NCBI GenBank assembly: GCA_003024175.1
Contig: MDYQ01000276.1
Location: 1-32,607 of the forward strand
Length of the DNA: 32,607 nucleotides
Origin: Planoprotostelium fungivorum
Lineage: Eukaryota; Evosea; Variosea; Cavosteliida; Cavosteliaceae
Direction: 5' to 3'
Shown: positions 21,101 to 30,590 of the stretch, in pieces
How positions within the stretch are numbered: position 1 is the stretch's first letter
Layout of the letters: every line of letters starts with the position of its first letter
The notes under the pieces: model-generated
Database searches by the model: none
Seen by the model: only the letters and a program-made list of their open reading frames with translations
Told to the model about the DNA's origin: nothing
Made by a program: the position numbers and the translations under genes

Positions 21101-23112
21101 CGCAGAGGGTTACGTACAATTGGCCACTACCTTACCGGTGATGACGCGGGGCGAGTTGTACGCTGAAGGATTTAGGGTTTACCGGAGAGTTCCGGATTAT
21201 TCCGGGAGAATTCTACGGACAGTCGAAAGGTCCACGTTAGCTTCTACCCTTTTGGCGGGAAAACAGATGGGCCCAAGGGACAATCACAGGGTGGTGGTAC
21301 CCTTCTCCTCAACAACCTCATCGGTGGAAGGTGAGATGTCACGTGAGATATCATACCCACGAGATGTCAGAGGTTATTCGATGAAATTCACTGCCGATGA
21401 CGGTACGCTGGGTAAGAGTCCCAAAACATTGAGACTGAACATGCAGTCATCATCACCGGGTGACTTCATCATCATCGGTGTTCCTTATCCAAAGGGTACT
21501 ACCTTCCAAGTCAAGCAGCAGTGAGTATACGTAACGTGAAATTTCATGGAATGACGTCACGAAAGAGGATACCCTTACACCGTCTGGACAGCTGCTGGCT
21601 CTTTCGCAGATCTGTCTCCCACCAGTTATTACTACGACAGCTCCACAGCCCATCTGTACTTCCTCCTCATCAATTCGGTGGGAATATAACGGAGTCTGAG
21701 TGTCATTCTGATACGCCTGACAGGTGTCCGGACCATCTTCTTACAACAGTTATCATGGTTACGGAGTATCTGATGCAGGATATTACAATCCGGTGGACAT
21801 CACTGCCAACTGTGGAGGGTGAGCGGAGATAGAGAATCGTCTGATGATTCTATAAGGTGTCTCGTCTCTCCTTATGTAATTCCTCCCGTTCCACAGCTTC
21901 CCAGAGGTTTGTACCAAGAAGGTTACCACGCCAACTTACTCCCCACTACAACGAGCAATTACACGGGTGATCAATTTCCATGGTGACATCACTCTGACAT
22001 CACGTAGGAACAGCCTTCTTCTATCTGACCCCCGATAGCTTCAGTGGTGACGTCAAGTTGACGTACAAGATCTTCCACAACGTCCCTGGAACGACCAACA
22101 AGCTGTCACTCAACGTGGGCACTACTACCATCACCACCAAGGCCATCGAGTTTGGAAATTCCGCTGTGCAGGTGAGGTCATCACGACAGATCATTATCAT
22201 TCTATACGTAATGAGTGCACGATGGATTGAAGAGATACAGTCCGTATGGAAGATGTCTAAATCGCAGTGGCAATCGTTGGTAGACGGACAACTCTTCGTG
22301 TCCCTCAAGGATAACAACAACAAGGAAGTGAGTCGAATCGTCATGTAGAGACACTGACGTCGCACAGATACTCAGGGGACAGATTCAGTGTGACAACAAG
22401 TGCACTCGTCCTCCCACCGGTGTGACATCCAACGCTTGCAAGCCTTCTTACGGCATTCTACCTCTCTACCAGGTACCATTCCATTCTGTCCTCCATTCAT
22501 ATTGATTTTCATTTCCAGGATTCCAATTACGTATCCCCAATGCAGATCCAGAAGTGGGGGGATGCCAAGGGTGATCTGAATTTCACCGGAGATTTCTTAT
22601 GCGGTAGATCCTCCATGAAGATCAGTGAGACGATTCGATGCGATATCTCGTGTGACATCGTGCAGGTGTCACAGATGGTTTCTTCGGTGGCAGCTGGTGG
22701 GCCAACGGGAACCTCTTCCAAATCGATCCAAAATACAAGTACCTCGAATTCTACGCCAAGGTGACGTCTCTCTACAACCCGCCAACATCTCGTACTGAAG
22801 AGAGGGACAGGTAGTGAAAGGCTTTGGAGAGTATTCCTTTGCAGTGGGAGCCCACAATAGCAGCAGTGCCCTGAGCACCATCACGACAGACAGGAACAAG
22901 GTGGACAACTACATCATCGATGAGTTCCAGTGGACTCGAGGTAGGTGTGACACACTGTACGAGGCTGATGGATTGCAGTTCGCATCTCGACTGGAGAGAT
23001 GAAGGTGATTGGACAGACCGTGAAGATGTTGGGATTCCAGAACAACGTGTGGCCTCCCAGGTACACAGAGTTTCTCATCGATGAGTGGAGATTTGCAGGT
23101 GAGATCATGTGA
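18185..23112 (+). CDS. Secreted G8-domain protein, CEMIP/TMEM2-like
   Basis: Large extracellular protein resembling the CEMIP/TMEM2 (cell-surface hyaluronidase) family. Twenty-nine exons: 18185-18272, 18315-18482, 18529-18639, 18687-18835, 18889-18975, 19017-19074, 19121-19193, 19238-19299, 19343-19564, 19644-19751, 19830-19952, 19997-20044, 20110-20273, 20321-20529, 20572-20651, 20716-20888, 20928-21137, 21176-21330, 21371-21520, 21566-21677, 21724-21818, 21857-21966, 22008-22171, 22241-22327, 22368-22472, 22519-22603, 22666-22760, 22811-22940, 22979-23112; 1184 aa, all in phase. Signal peptide ~1-20 (GITLFGCLLCILITSAC); G8 domain ~25-170 (SRVLLDASP, GTLVVANADVEL, SVGDKVVIAS); His-rich beta-helix part ~220-420 (GRYPAHFHV, GHMYFLEDGGEHN); Cys-containing and Trp-rich C-terminal parts with two similar motifs (YIIDEFQW, FLIDEWRF). 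No membrane anchor. Substrate unknown. Confidence 0.92.
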
Positions 23113-24425
23113 TGGAGAGAAACTAAGTAGGGACAGAAGAGGGAGGACAGAGGAGGAGTCTTCGCATGCAGATGAATTGAGGGTGAAATGTGACTCAATA
23201 CACGGGCTGTGGAAATGAGAGATTCATGTGTGGCAATGTCGACAAGTGTTTCGTTCATTTCCACGAAACCCAGGACTTGAACGTATAGACGACTCCCGTT
23301 GAAGCTTTCTCTTCGATGTCTCTCCTCTACTTCACATCCAACACTGTACAGATCCTCGATTGTCACAACAATGGAGTCACTCCTGCTCAATCGAAGATTC
23401 GCCCACTACAACGGCTTTTATCCCCTGATCTCACGGAGTTCTGAACACGGCGGGGAGGAAACTCCCTTTTCATCCATCGACACGACGCGGAAGAACTTCT
23501 GTCGTTCTCTTCCAGCTACTTTGACACTGGAGTGGCGAAGCAACAGTTACGACGAGCAGAGACAGAGAGAGATGGGAAGCTCTCAATCGATGAGTCATGA
23601 AGGTATTTGGGGATTTGAAGCACACAACACTCCACGTTAGGTTTTGAGAGCTTTTTCACTCACCACAGCTGCAATCCTGTGTGCAAAGCGCTGCAGAGTT
23701 TGGGGGTATAGATGAGGCCCTCACCATACTCATGGCATGGTCCAAAAAAACCACCCCACACATGAGGTGCGATTGATTGTCGTGATCTTCGTTAAACATT
23801 CACCAGAAACATTGCAATGGATGGGATTGATGATGAAGTCGATCGAAGATAAGGGTGGAAACGCCACGATTGTTGCCATCACAATTCTCAGAAGAGCTAA
23901 GAAGAGTAGACAGTGCCTCAAGAGGAGGAGAAGACAAAGATCGATCGAGCTGTTCGGCATCAAGCCTACAGAACTTCAGTTTCAACACCCATGAGAACTT
24001 GATCACTCACTGTGCTTCTATTTTGGCGCAATGTCTTAAATGGCTTTTGATATCATGGATATGCTTCCTTAACCGTGTGGATGAAGGGAAGACTACGCCA
24101 CAGAGACATTGTTTTGGTGGATTCCCCGTATGGTCTATCACTTTTCCATGGTTTCTCCCTCTTCTGCTTCAGTTTTACCCTCCACTGCTCGTCGTCCATC
24201 ATGCGCCCTGTTTGCTTTGAAGCTTTATAAGAAGTCGTAGTGACCAGTTTCGGAGTTTTTTTATCATCAGCGCATCTCATCCAAATCAGTTTCTTCTCAG
24301 CCCGCTTGAACAGCTTTCTTCTTGTGTCGTCTTGTGTATTTCATCTGAGTCTAGGTGGTGTTCCTCGTGAGCAGCGCCAATCGCAACAATCTCCTTTCTG
24401 CAGAACGACCCCAAAAGTGACCCAA
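23113..24425. other. Unresolved region with exon-like frames
   Basis: No gene model closes. Protein-like plus frames occur at 23289-23452 (SMSLLYFTSNTVQILDC), 23529-23594 (YFDTGVAKQQLRRAETE), 23669-23766 (QSAAEFGGIDEALTILMAW, flanked by good AG and GT sites) and 23855-24000. A short model starting ATG 23597, intron 23603-23668, exon 23669-23766, intron 23767-23806 would give about 50 aa. On the minus strand 24053-24280 is open (ATG 24280; MMDDEQWRVKLKQKREKPW). None matches a family I recognise. Confidence 0.3.
24226..24231 (+). promoter_or_regulatory. Possible TATA box
   Basis: CTTTATAAG lies about 200 nt before the start of the small gene at 24426, a spacing like that of the putative formin TATA box. 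Weak evidence. Confidence 0.25.
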
Positions 24426-24861
24426 ATGTCTAAAAATTCAAAAGTTTATCTCTGACAGCCCCAAAGGTGTCGGATCAACATTCCGCAGAATACGACCACG
24501 ATAAAACCCAGTTCAGTTCAGAAAGACAACAATCAAGACAGATCATCGAGATGAACGTGAGTGTCCTCATCTTCGGGGCTGACTGACTGATCACAGAAGC
24601 AGGATTCGACAGACAGTTCTTCCGATGAAGATAACGACTTGAAGACGAGCGAGGGCGTGAGATCACACGATGCAGCTGCTACAACACAAGGAAGTGGAGC
24701 TCAAGATGAGCATCATCAATCAGTTCATGGACTGGTGGTCAGACTTCACCGTGTGGATTGCTGGTAAACTGAAGGTCATCTTCTCCAAGATCAAGGAGTG
24801 CATCGGCTGGTGCATCGAGAAGGCGAAGGAGTTATTCCACGACTTTGCTTTCATCAATTGA
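24426..24861 (+). CDS. Novel small protein, acidic then amphipathic helix
   Basis: Not recognised. Model: 24426-24443, 24467-24556, 24597-24656, 24691-24861; 112 aa. The first intron would be only 23 nt, so the start is uncertain; the other three exons join in phase through 40- and 34-nt introns. The N-terminal half is polar with an acidic Ser cluster (STDSSSDEDND). The C-terminal half is a Trp/Lys-rich amphipathic stretch (NQFMDWWSDFTVWIAGKL, then KIKECIGWCIEKAKELF) that could bind membranes or form a helical bundle. It lacks a signal peptide. The reading frames that join are also the ones free of stops, which favours a real gene. Confidence 0.55.
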
Positions 24862-25308
24862 ACATTCAGATAAAGAAGAAAGATATGTTCGCGTACCATT
24901 CGAGTGGCTCCACTCACGACCCTTCGTCGGTGCTCTGACAGCAACACGACAGTCCACTGATCATCATCGAGGTCATCGATCAACACACCCTCACAAGGCG
25001 ATGTATCGCATCGTTACGCAGGAAGATACCAGAGGGAGTATTGGCATTCTAAATGGACTGCATCAGAAAGAGGGAAGAGGTGAGCACAGATGCACCGCGG
25101 TAATGATGTTGTCACTTCTCACTTCGCAAAGGATGGATCTCCTTCAGTGACCAATCGAATACGAACCCTACTTGGTTCCCTCAGCTGAGGTGGATGGAGA
25201 TCAACAGATGACAACCCGGTTGTATTTTGACACTACTGGTTTCTGCGAAAGCAGCCGCGAAGGAGCCTTGAAGAGACAGAGACAGATCCCACCACGTTGA
25301 CAACATCC
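24862..25308. other. Intergenic, unresolved
   Basis: No gene model closes. Trp-containing open stretches on the plus strand at about 24975-25080 (YQREYWHSKWTASERGK) and 25130-25206 (WISFSDQSNTNPTWFPQLRW) flank a plausible 49-nt GT..AG intron. They miss a common frame by one base. Confidence 0.3.
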
Positions 25309-26087
25309 ATGATGATCGATTTCACACAGACGTCTTTCTATGTCGTCACTCTGGCCAGTTTTCTCAATGTCTTTCTGTGGAACATCATCGCGAGAGCGGA
25401 GTATAGAACTCATTTCCTCACACGTCTAGCGGGTGGTCCCTACAGAGGATGTTACGCATTGGCTCTCACCATCTTTCTTGCCGGTCTTTATCGAGAGAGA
25501 TTGTGAGATTACCATCAAACAAACGACACACATTTTGACGAACGTACAGGTTCTTACAAGCATTAGACGATCAGCCCACACTGGAGCTCTTATCTCATCC
25601 ATCCATCGTGGCGCTCTCATATCTGATCTTTACGGCAGGCAGCGTGCTCGTCGGTGCGACATATCTTCGTCTGGGTATCACAGGAACTTATCTTGGTGAA
25701 CATCATGTTCTATGTATGATGACACCGACGTTCTCCGGCAGGTGATTATTTCGGCATCTTGATGGACGAGAAAGTGGAAGGATTCCCCTTCAATGTCATG
25801 GCCAATCCAATGTACAACGGCTCCACTCTCACTTTCATCGCTCTGTCCTTGTGGTGCGTAACCTTCCTCCATCACATCTCATCACAGACGAAACGACAGG
25901 CACAAGAGCCCTGCAGGACTTCTCATCTCCCTTTGGATCTTCATCGTCTACCGCGGTGGCATCCATTTTGAAGAGTGAGATTTGAAGATGATGACCAAGT
26001 GATGACTCATACAGGCCGTTCACGAACCACATCTACGCACAGAGAGAAGAGAAGAGGGCAAGAGAAAAGTTGCAAAAGAAACAATAA
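25309..26087 (+). CDS. PEMT: Phospholipid N-methyltransferase (PEMT/OPI3)
   Basis: Integral membrane enzyme that methylates phosphatidyl-(N-methyl)ethanolamine with S-adenosylmethionine on the way to phosphatidylcholine. Exons 25309-25502, 25550-25695, 25742-25853, 25900-25974, 26015-26087; 199 aa, the same length as human PEMT (from memory). Four hydrophobic segments are seen (~5-25, ~45-62, ~85-105, ~145-170). The family signature begins at G114: GDYFGILMDEKVEGFPFNV followed by NPMYNGS. The C-terminal PFTNHIYAQREEKRARE is the usual cytosolic tail and ends in a Lys-rich stretch. ATG 25309 is followed by a second ATG; either could start. AATAAA overlaps the stop. Confidence 0.95.
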
Positions 26088-26088
26088 A
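26083..26088 (+). terminator. AATAAA overlapping PEMT stop
   Basis: AATAAA contains the TAA stop at 26085-26087, the same arrangement as in the UHRF1-like gene. Confidence 0.5.
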
Positions 26089-26643
26089 TCCGTCGTAATG
26101 CGAAATCATTTGAACCGTTTATTGTTTTCGTAACATATCGCCCCTTTGTGACAGTTGCGCTCCTCTATCCTCATCATCATCTTCCTCTCTCCCCTCTCCT
26201 CTCTCCTCTCTCCTCTATCGATCGACGTTCCACTCTCCTCTCACCTCTCTCTTCTCTTTCTTTTCTGTGTTATCTCCATTCAACAGCGTACACTCTTCTC
26301 CTACTTACCACCTTCCATCGCATCTAACCTGCACTATCATCGTACGAGGTTCTATACAAGTCTCTCTCGCTGTGCTCGTGTACACGAAGAGTTGGAACGG
26401 TGGAAGGAAGTGACGCTAAGGTGCTAAAGGAGGATCTGTCACCCTTACCACGTCATAGTTGGTCACTGCTACCGGTTTTTTTCTTCGAAATCTTTTTCGT
26501 GGAAAGGTTGAGGCTGAGGTGGCGAGCAGTTGAACATAGTTTGAAAGGACGCAACCAGTGGAGGTGAGGTTTTATAGACATCCCTCGTTGTTTGTGCCTG
26601 TCAAAGATGGTGGAACGAACATTGATGGACGACATGTAGGACG
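26088..26643. other. Intergenic with long pyrimidine tract
   Basis: From about 26158 to 26275 the plus strand is almost pure C/T (repeats of CTCTCC and CTTTCT). A plus frame runs through it (26155-26427) but its start is low-complexity. No gene is supported. The tract may belong to the promoter or 5' UTR of the gene at 26644. Confidence 0.45.
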
Positions 26644-28853
26644 ATGTCTGAGAACACTGCGAGCAATGAGACGAACCGAACGAATGAGAATGTAGAGGTA
26701 CCGGTTCTCAATCAGGTTCCTGAGGTCCCAATGCCACTCCGAACTGTTATCGCCGTAAGTAAAAAGACGAATCGTTGGCATCCCGATTCGATCAACTTGG
26801 TCCATATGATATGGAATGTTCTGATCAGATACATAGGTGGACGACGAGGGTGAGGGTGAGAACACATCCGGAGGGGATAGAAAGAGATCAGATCTCGAGC
26901 GAGATGAAGAGAATAGCGCGAAGAGATTCAAAGCTGCCAGCGGTGGCGATGATTTGAGAACACTCGTATACACTATGTCTTCAGAGGTATAGAATCTTCT
27001 CCCACACAGCGATAATGAGGGATCTGATGTATCATACAGATGGGAATGATGAGACAGAGATCAGAATATGAGATGGATCGCCGTAAGAAGATCGAGAGGA
27101 AGTTCAACGAGCTCTCTGCCTTCGCATTGAAACAGAATGAAGCCATCTTGAGCTTACAGCAGACCATCCAACAGATCTCCAACTCGGTCGCCCAACTTAC
27201 CGTCTTGGGAGGAGGCTCACCACAGATGGTAGAATCCATGTCTTTTCCACATTAGATCATCTAATGCCGTTCCAGCAAAATTTTCAACACCAGATCACCA
27301 GCCAGATGCAGCAGATGCAACAACAGTTCAACCAGCAGATCACTCAGCAGATCAACCAACACACGCTCCACAACCAACAGGCCCTACAGCAACAGATGCA
27401 GCAGCAACAATCACAAGTCCAGCAGCAGATCCAACAGCAGATCCAGCAGCAGATGAGCATGTCAACACCCCTCGTCGCTTACCTCAAGCCCGGTGAGTTC
27501 ATCTACAACGAGCCATTCTCACTCTCCCAGGCGCGGACAAGATGGTCATGATCGGCTCACCTTACAGCACGACCAGCCAAGTTCAACCGAACCTCAGCAA
27601 TTTAGACAGTACAGTCAACAGCAACCTGCAGGGCATCAAGGCACAGCAGCCCATCCACACACCACAGCCTCCTCCACGTCAGAACATGGCCACTTCATCC
27701 AAAGTCCACAACTCGAACCTTACCGCAAAGCAGCAGATCCAACAGAAACTGAAGGCGGCAAATTCCACCGGATCACCCATCGCGGCACAGCCTGCACCGA
27801 AGGTCGCCGCGTCACCCGGTGTGTGAAATTTCACGTGGAATTCGATGAAAATTCGCGTGGATTCTGATGACATTTCAGTGACTCACGGTGACCTGTACGA
27901 CACCGAGATCACGAGGAATTTGAGTCAGATCACGACGCCGGTGAAGGCGAGCGTGCCCACTCTGAGGCCCGCCCCAAAACTTCCGGTTGCTGCCACAACT
28001 GCACCGAAGCTGAACGTCAGCACTGCCACGCCCGTCCCCAAATTGGTCAGTAAGAAGAAGGAGGATGAGCACAGTGACGACGAGCCCAAGATCAGCGTGA
28101 ATCGAACGACTGGGAGCTACATCAATGAACTCAAGGCTATGGCCGGTGACAGCGGGAGTTTTCCCGCCCTCGACTTTTACAAACACGTGAGATTCATCAT
28201 CATCGTGATCACCATCTCGAAAGATGATCTCATCACATCGACCATCTTGATCGAACCGATGATGACATGAAAATAGATGGACCTCATCCAATGGACAAAC
28301 GAGTGCGTGAGAAAGAAGAGGAAGGAGAATTTACCGGAAGACATCGAGAGGGACCTCAACCTCTTAAAATTCAACTGGAAGGAGATGAAGAAGAAGACAC
28401 CGTGGGAGGAACAGATCGTAGCCCTCAAAGCCCTCAAGGACGAGACGGGTGAGTTCCATCTACAACTCGCCACTCCTGACCCTCCCAGGGGGTTTCGATC
28501 CTAAGAGAAGCAAGACAAAGTCTGAGGACCGTTACCTGACCAATTGGATACGTAACACGAGAGCAAGCTATGAGAGGGGACAGATAGAAGCACAGCGTGT
28601 GACTCAGCTGAAGGAGCTAGGCTACATCTACGATCATCCATCGCAGGCCCTGCCTGGCGCGATACCAGACAATCAGCTGAAGAGCAAGCAGAAGGCACAG
28701 GTGGTCACACAACAGGAGAAGAAGGAGCAGGAGGAGAACGACTCGAGCGATGAGGAACCGAGGGAGGCGGCACCGGTGAAGGAGAAGGAGGAGGAGAACA
28801 AGGAAGAAGAGGACAATATGGTTTCGGCTTATGTCATGGGTCTCTTGTCTTAA
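26644..28853 (+). CDS. Gln-rich protein with HA-like domain
   Basis: Function unknown; nuclear role likely. Exons 26644-26754, 26837-26986, 27040-27228, 27276-27492, 27531-27818, 27879-28186, 28277-28448, 28489-28853; 599 aa, all junctions in phase. Order: acidic N-terminus with a basic NLS-like patch (GDRKRSDLERD...SAKRFK), coiled coil (~90-135, DRRKKIERKFNELSAF), Gln-rich run (~150-205), Pro/Gln/Thr-rich linker, then a helical module ~455-520 (TPWEEQIVALKALKDETG ... YLTNWIRNTRASYERGQI ... LKELGYIYDHP). That module fits the helicase-associated (HA) domain pattern with W...L...W...R..Y..G.L...R...L..LG. A Lys/Glu-rich tail follows. HA domains usually occur in bacterial or algal helicase contexts; here no helicase is present. 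The Gln-rich part resembles transcription coactivators only in composition. Confidence 0.8.
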
Positions 28854-28910
28854 TGAACATAGAAGAACGTGCATTTCTTATTCTCCATCATCTGTGTTCA
28901 TCACTAACAT

Positions 28911-29020
28911 CACATCTGATCACATACCACATCTGATCACATACCACATCTGATCACATACATACATCTCATCGCATCTCATCTCATCGCATCTCATCTC
29001 ATCTCTTGTCTTAAAACATA
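28911..29020. repeat. 17-bp tandem repeat and CATCTC satellite
   Basis: Three perfect 17-bp copies (CACATCTGATCACATAC at 28911-28927, 28928-28944, 28945-28961) are followed by a CATCTCATCGCATCTC-type degenerate repeat to about 29003. The array ends with TCTCTTGTCTTAAAACATAG (29002-29020), which echoes the stop-codon region of the upstream gene (28841-28861). It lies between two convergent genes. Confidence 0.88.
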
Positions 29021-29047
29021 GATGGCACTTCCGTCTTTGATTCTTCA

Positions 29048-30186
29048 TCACATCATCTTCTGCATCTGTGCGATTTTGTCCTTGTCCTGGGGAGGTGGAG
29101 GTCCGGCCTCTTTGTCTTGTTCAAAAGTGAAGCTGTAGGCATTCTTCCCGTTGATGTACTCCTCTTCGGTGATCTTCTTAAATAAGGGCTCAATTCCGTT
29201 CTTCTTCAAACCCTCAGTCATCTTGTCATAGACAGTGTCTGGAACGGACAAGACCGAGCGAGTTCGGTAGTATTGGCTGCAGAAAGCCATACCTATAGAA
29301 GATGAGAAGGATGATGTTGGTGTGAGGCTCACCCAACATGCAGCGGTTGAGATCGGATGGGTTCGGCATGCCGGCGTGCCACAGTCTCATGTCACGAAAG
29401 ACGACGGAACCTTTGGGTACGACTGGCTGCTGGGGACCGCTGAAGGTCAGGAGCTCTTCGCGAATGGCGTAGAGATCGGGGTTGCGCTGTGATGTGTGAG
29501 ACGATGGACGTTATGATGGAAACATTCTCTCACCTGATCGGCCACAGTTGTGACGTGGGTTCCCGGCCAAAACTCTGTGCCACCGACTTCGGGTGTGGAG
29601 TCGATGAGAGGTATGTAGCAGACGGCGTAGAATGGGAAGCTGGGGTAATCAAAGTTGAGATCACAGTGGACGGGCTGGCGTTGGTGACCTTTGGGGAGGG
29701 CTGTGTTGCCGCTGATGAAGTTGCATTTTGGTTGGGGGCCGAGATAGAGAGTGGCGGCGTGGCAGATGAGAGGGTTCGCGTAGATGTCTTCGAACGTGAG
29801 CTCGGGAGTAAGAGGGGGAGCGTGTTGGATGTTTCTGTTCGTGTGAGAAGGTGGAGAGGATGCATTCCTCACCGAACATTGAAGTTGAAGTGAGCGGTCT
29901 TCAGCATTTCAGGGATCTATATAGGTTAGGTCAAAGATGGTGTGGGTGAGGAACGCCTACCTCAGCCACCATTACTTCGTTAAGTCTATCTAGATGGGCG
30001 GGGTCGATGATATCACGCAAGATGACGATTCCGTCAGCGTTCATTCCTTGTAGAACCTGTTCCGATTAGCGTCGAAAGACAAATGTACATCACCTTCTGA
30101 GCATTGTGAGATTGGAATCTCCCAGTAGCCTTCTCTTCCTCCGTAGGAAAGACCTCTATAACTGTCCTTGTCTTTGTGTGCTGCAT
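29048..30186 (-). CDS. PhyH-family Fe(II)/2-oxoglutarate dioxygenase
   Basis: Predicted non-haem iron oxygenase of the phytanoyl-CoA dioxygenase superfamily; substrate unknown. Exons in minus order: 30186-30094, 30056-29961, 29916-29873, 29834-29534, 29486-29333, 29292-29048; 310 aa. The metal facial triad is visible: H134-C-D136 (QPVHCDLNFDYP) and the distal H215 (MRLWHAGMPNP), with a 2-oxoglutarate-binding Arg candidate at 226. GGTEFWPGTHV lies between, as usual in PhyH proteins. No peroxisomal or secretory signal is evident; the C-terminus is PPPPQDKDKIAQMQKMM. ATG 30186 is the first in frame after a GTG-led upstream stretch. Confidence 0.93.
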
Positions 30187-30590
30187 CTCACTCCGACCCG
30201 GTTTGTAAGTATTTGTCTTTCTCGCCGAGGTCACCCACTCTTGACTTCCGCCTTACGATTGGTTCCCTTCCCACGCATATCAAACCGAGAATAGGAGAAT
30301 ATTTGCCATCAGCTGACTAAATAGTGTCCACAGGAGGTGGTTCTGTGTCTTGCAAAGAGAAGACGCAGGCAGCGCCACACAAACAACAGGTTTCTAAAAG
30401 AACGTGTATTATTGGCTCTTCACAATCGAGGACGACTCACGATCCACTGCTGAAACTGCTGAAGCAGCTCACAACGATGTCTATGTGGAGGCAAGAGTAA
30501 GTAACCAAAACGCAGATCGGGTTTGGTTGTCAATAAAATCCCGTAAAGCGCAAAATGGGATTTGGCGTGGAGGCTAGACGACGAACGAGT
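30187..30590. other. Intergenic, nothing found
   Basis: Between the PhyH start and the deacylase stop, both on the minus strand. Only short frames are seen and no repeat or RNA gene was recognised. Plus-strand AATAAA near 30533 has no plus gene to serve. Confidence 0.4.

Noticed and set aside
20949-21524. Single uninterrupted 191-codon frame in the G8 gene
   Set aside because: The middle part changes to a better frame when introns 21138-21175 and 21331-21370 are removed; both junctions keep phase and the unspliced run is coincidental.
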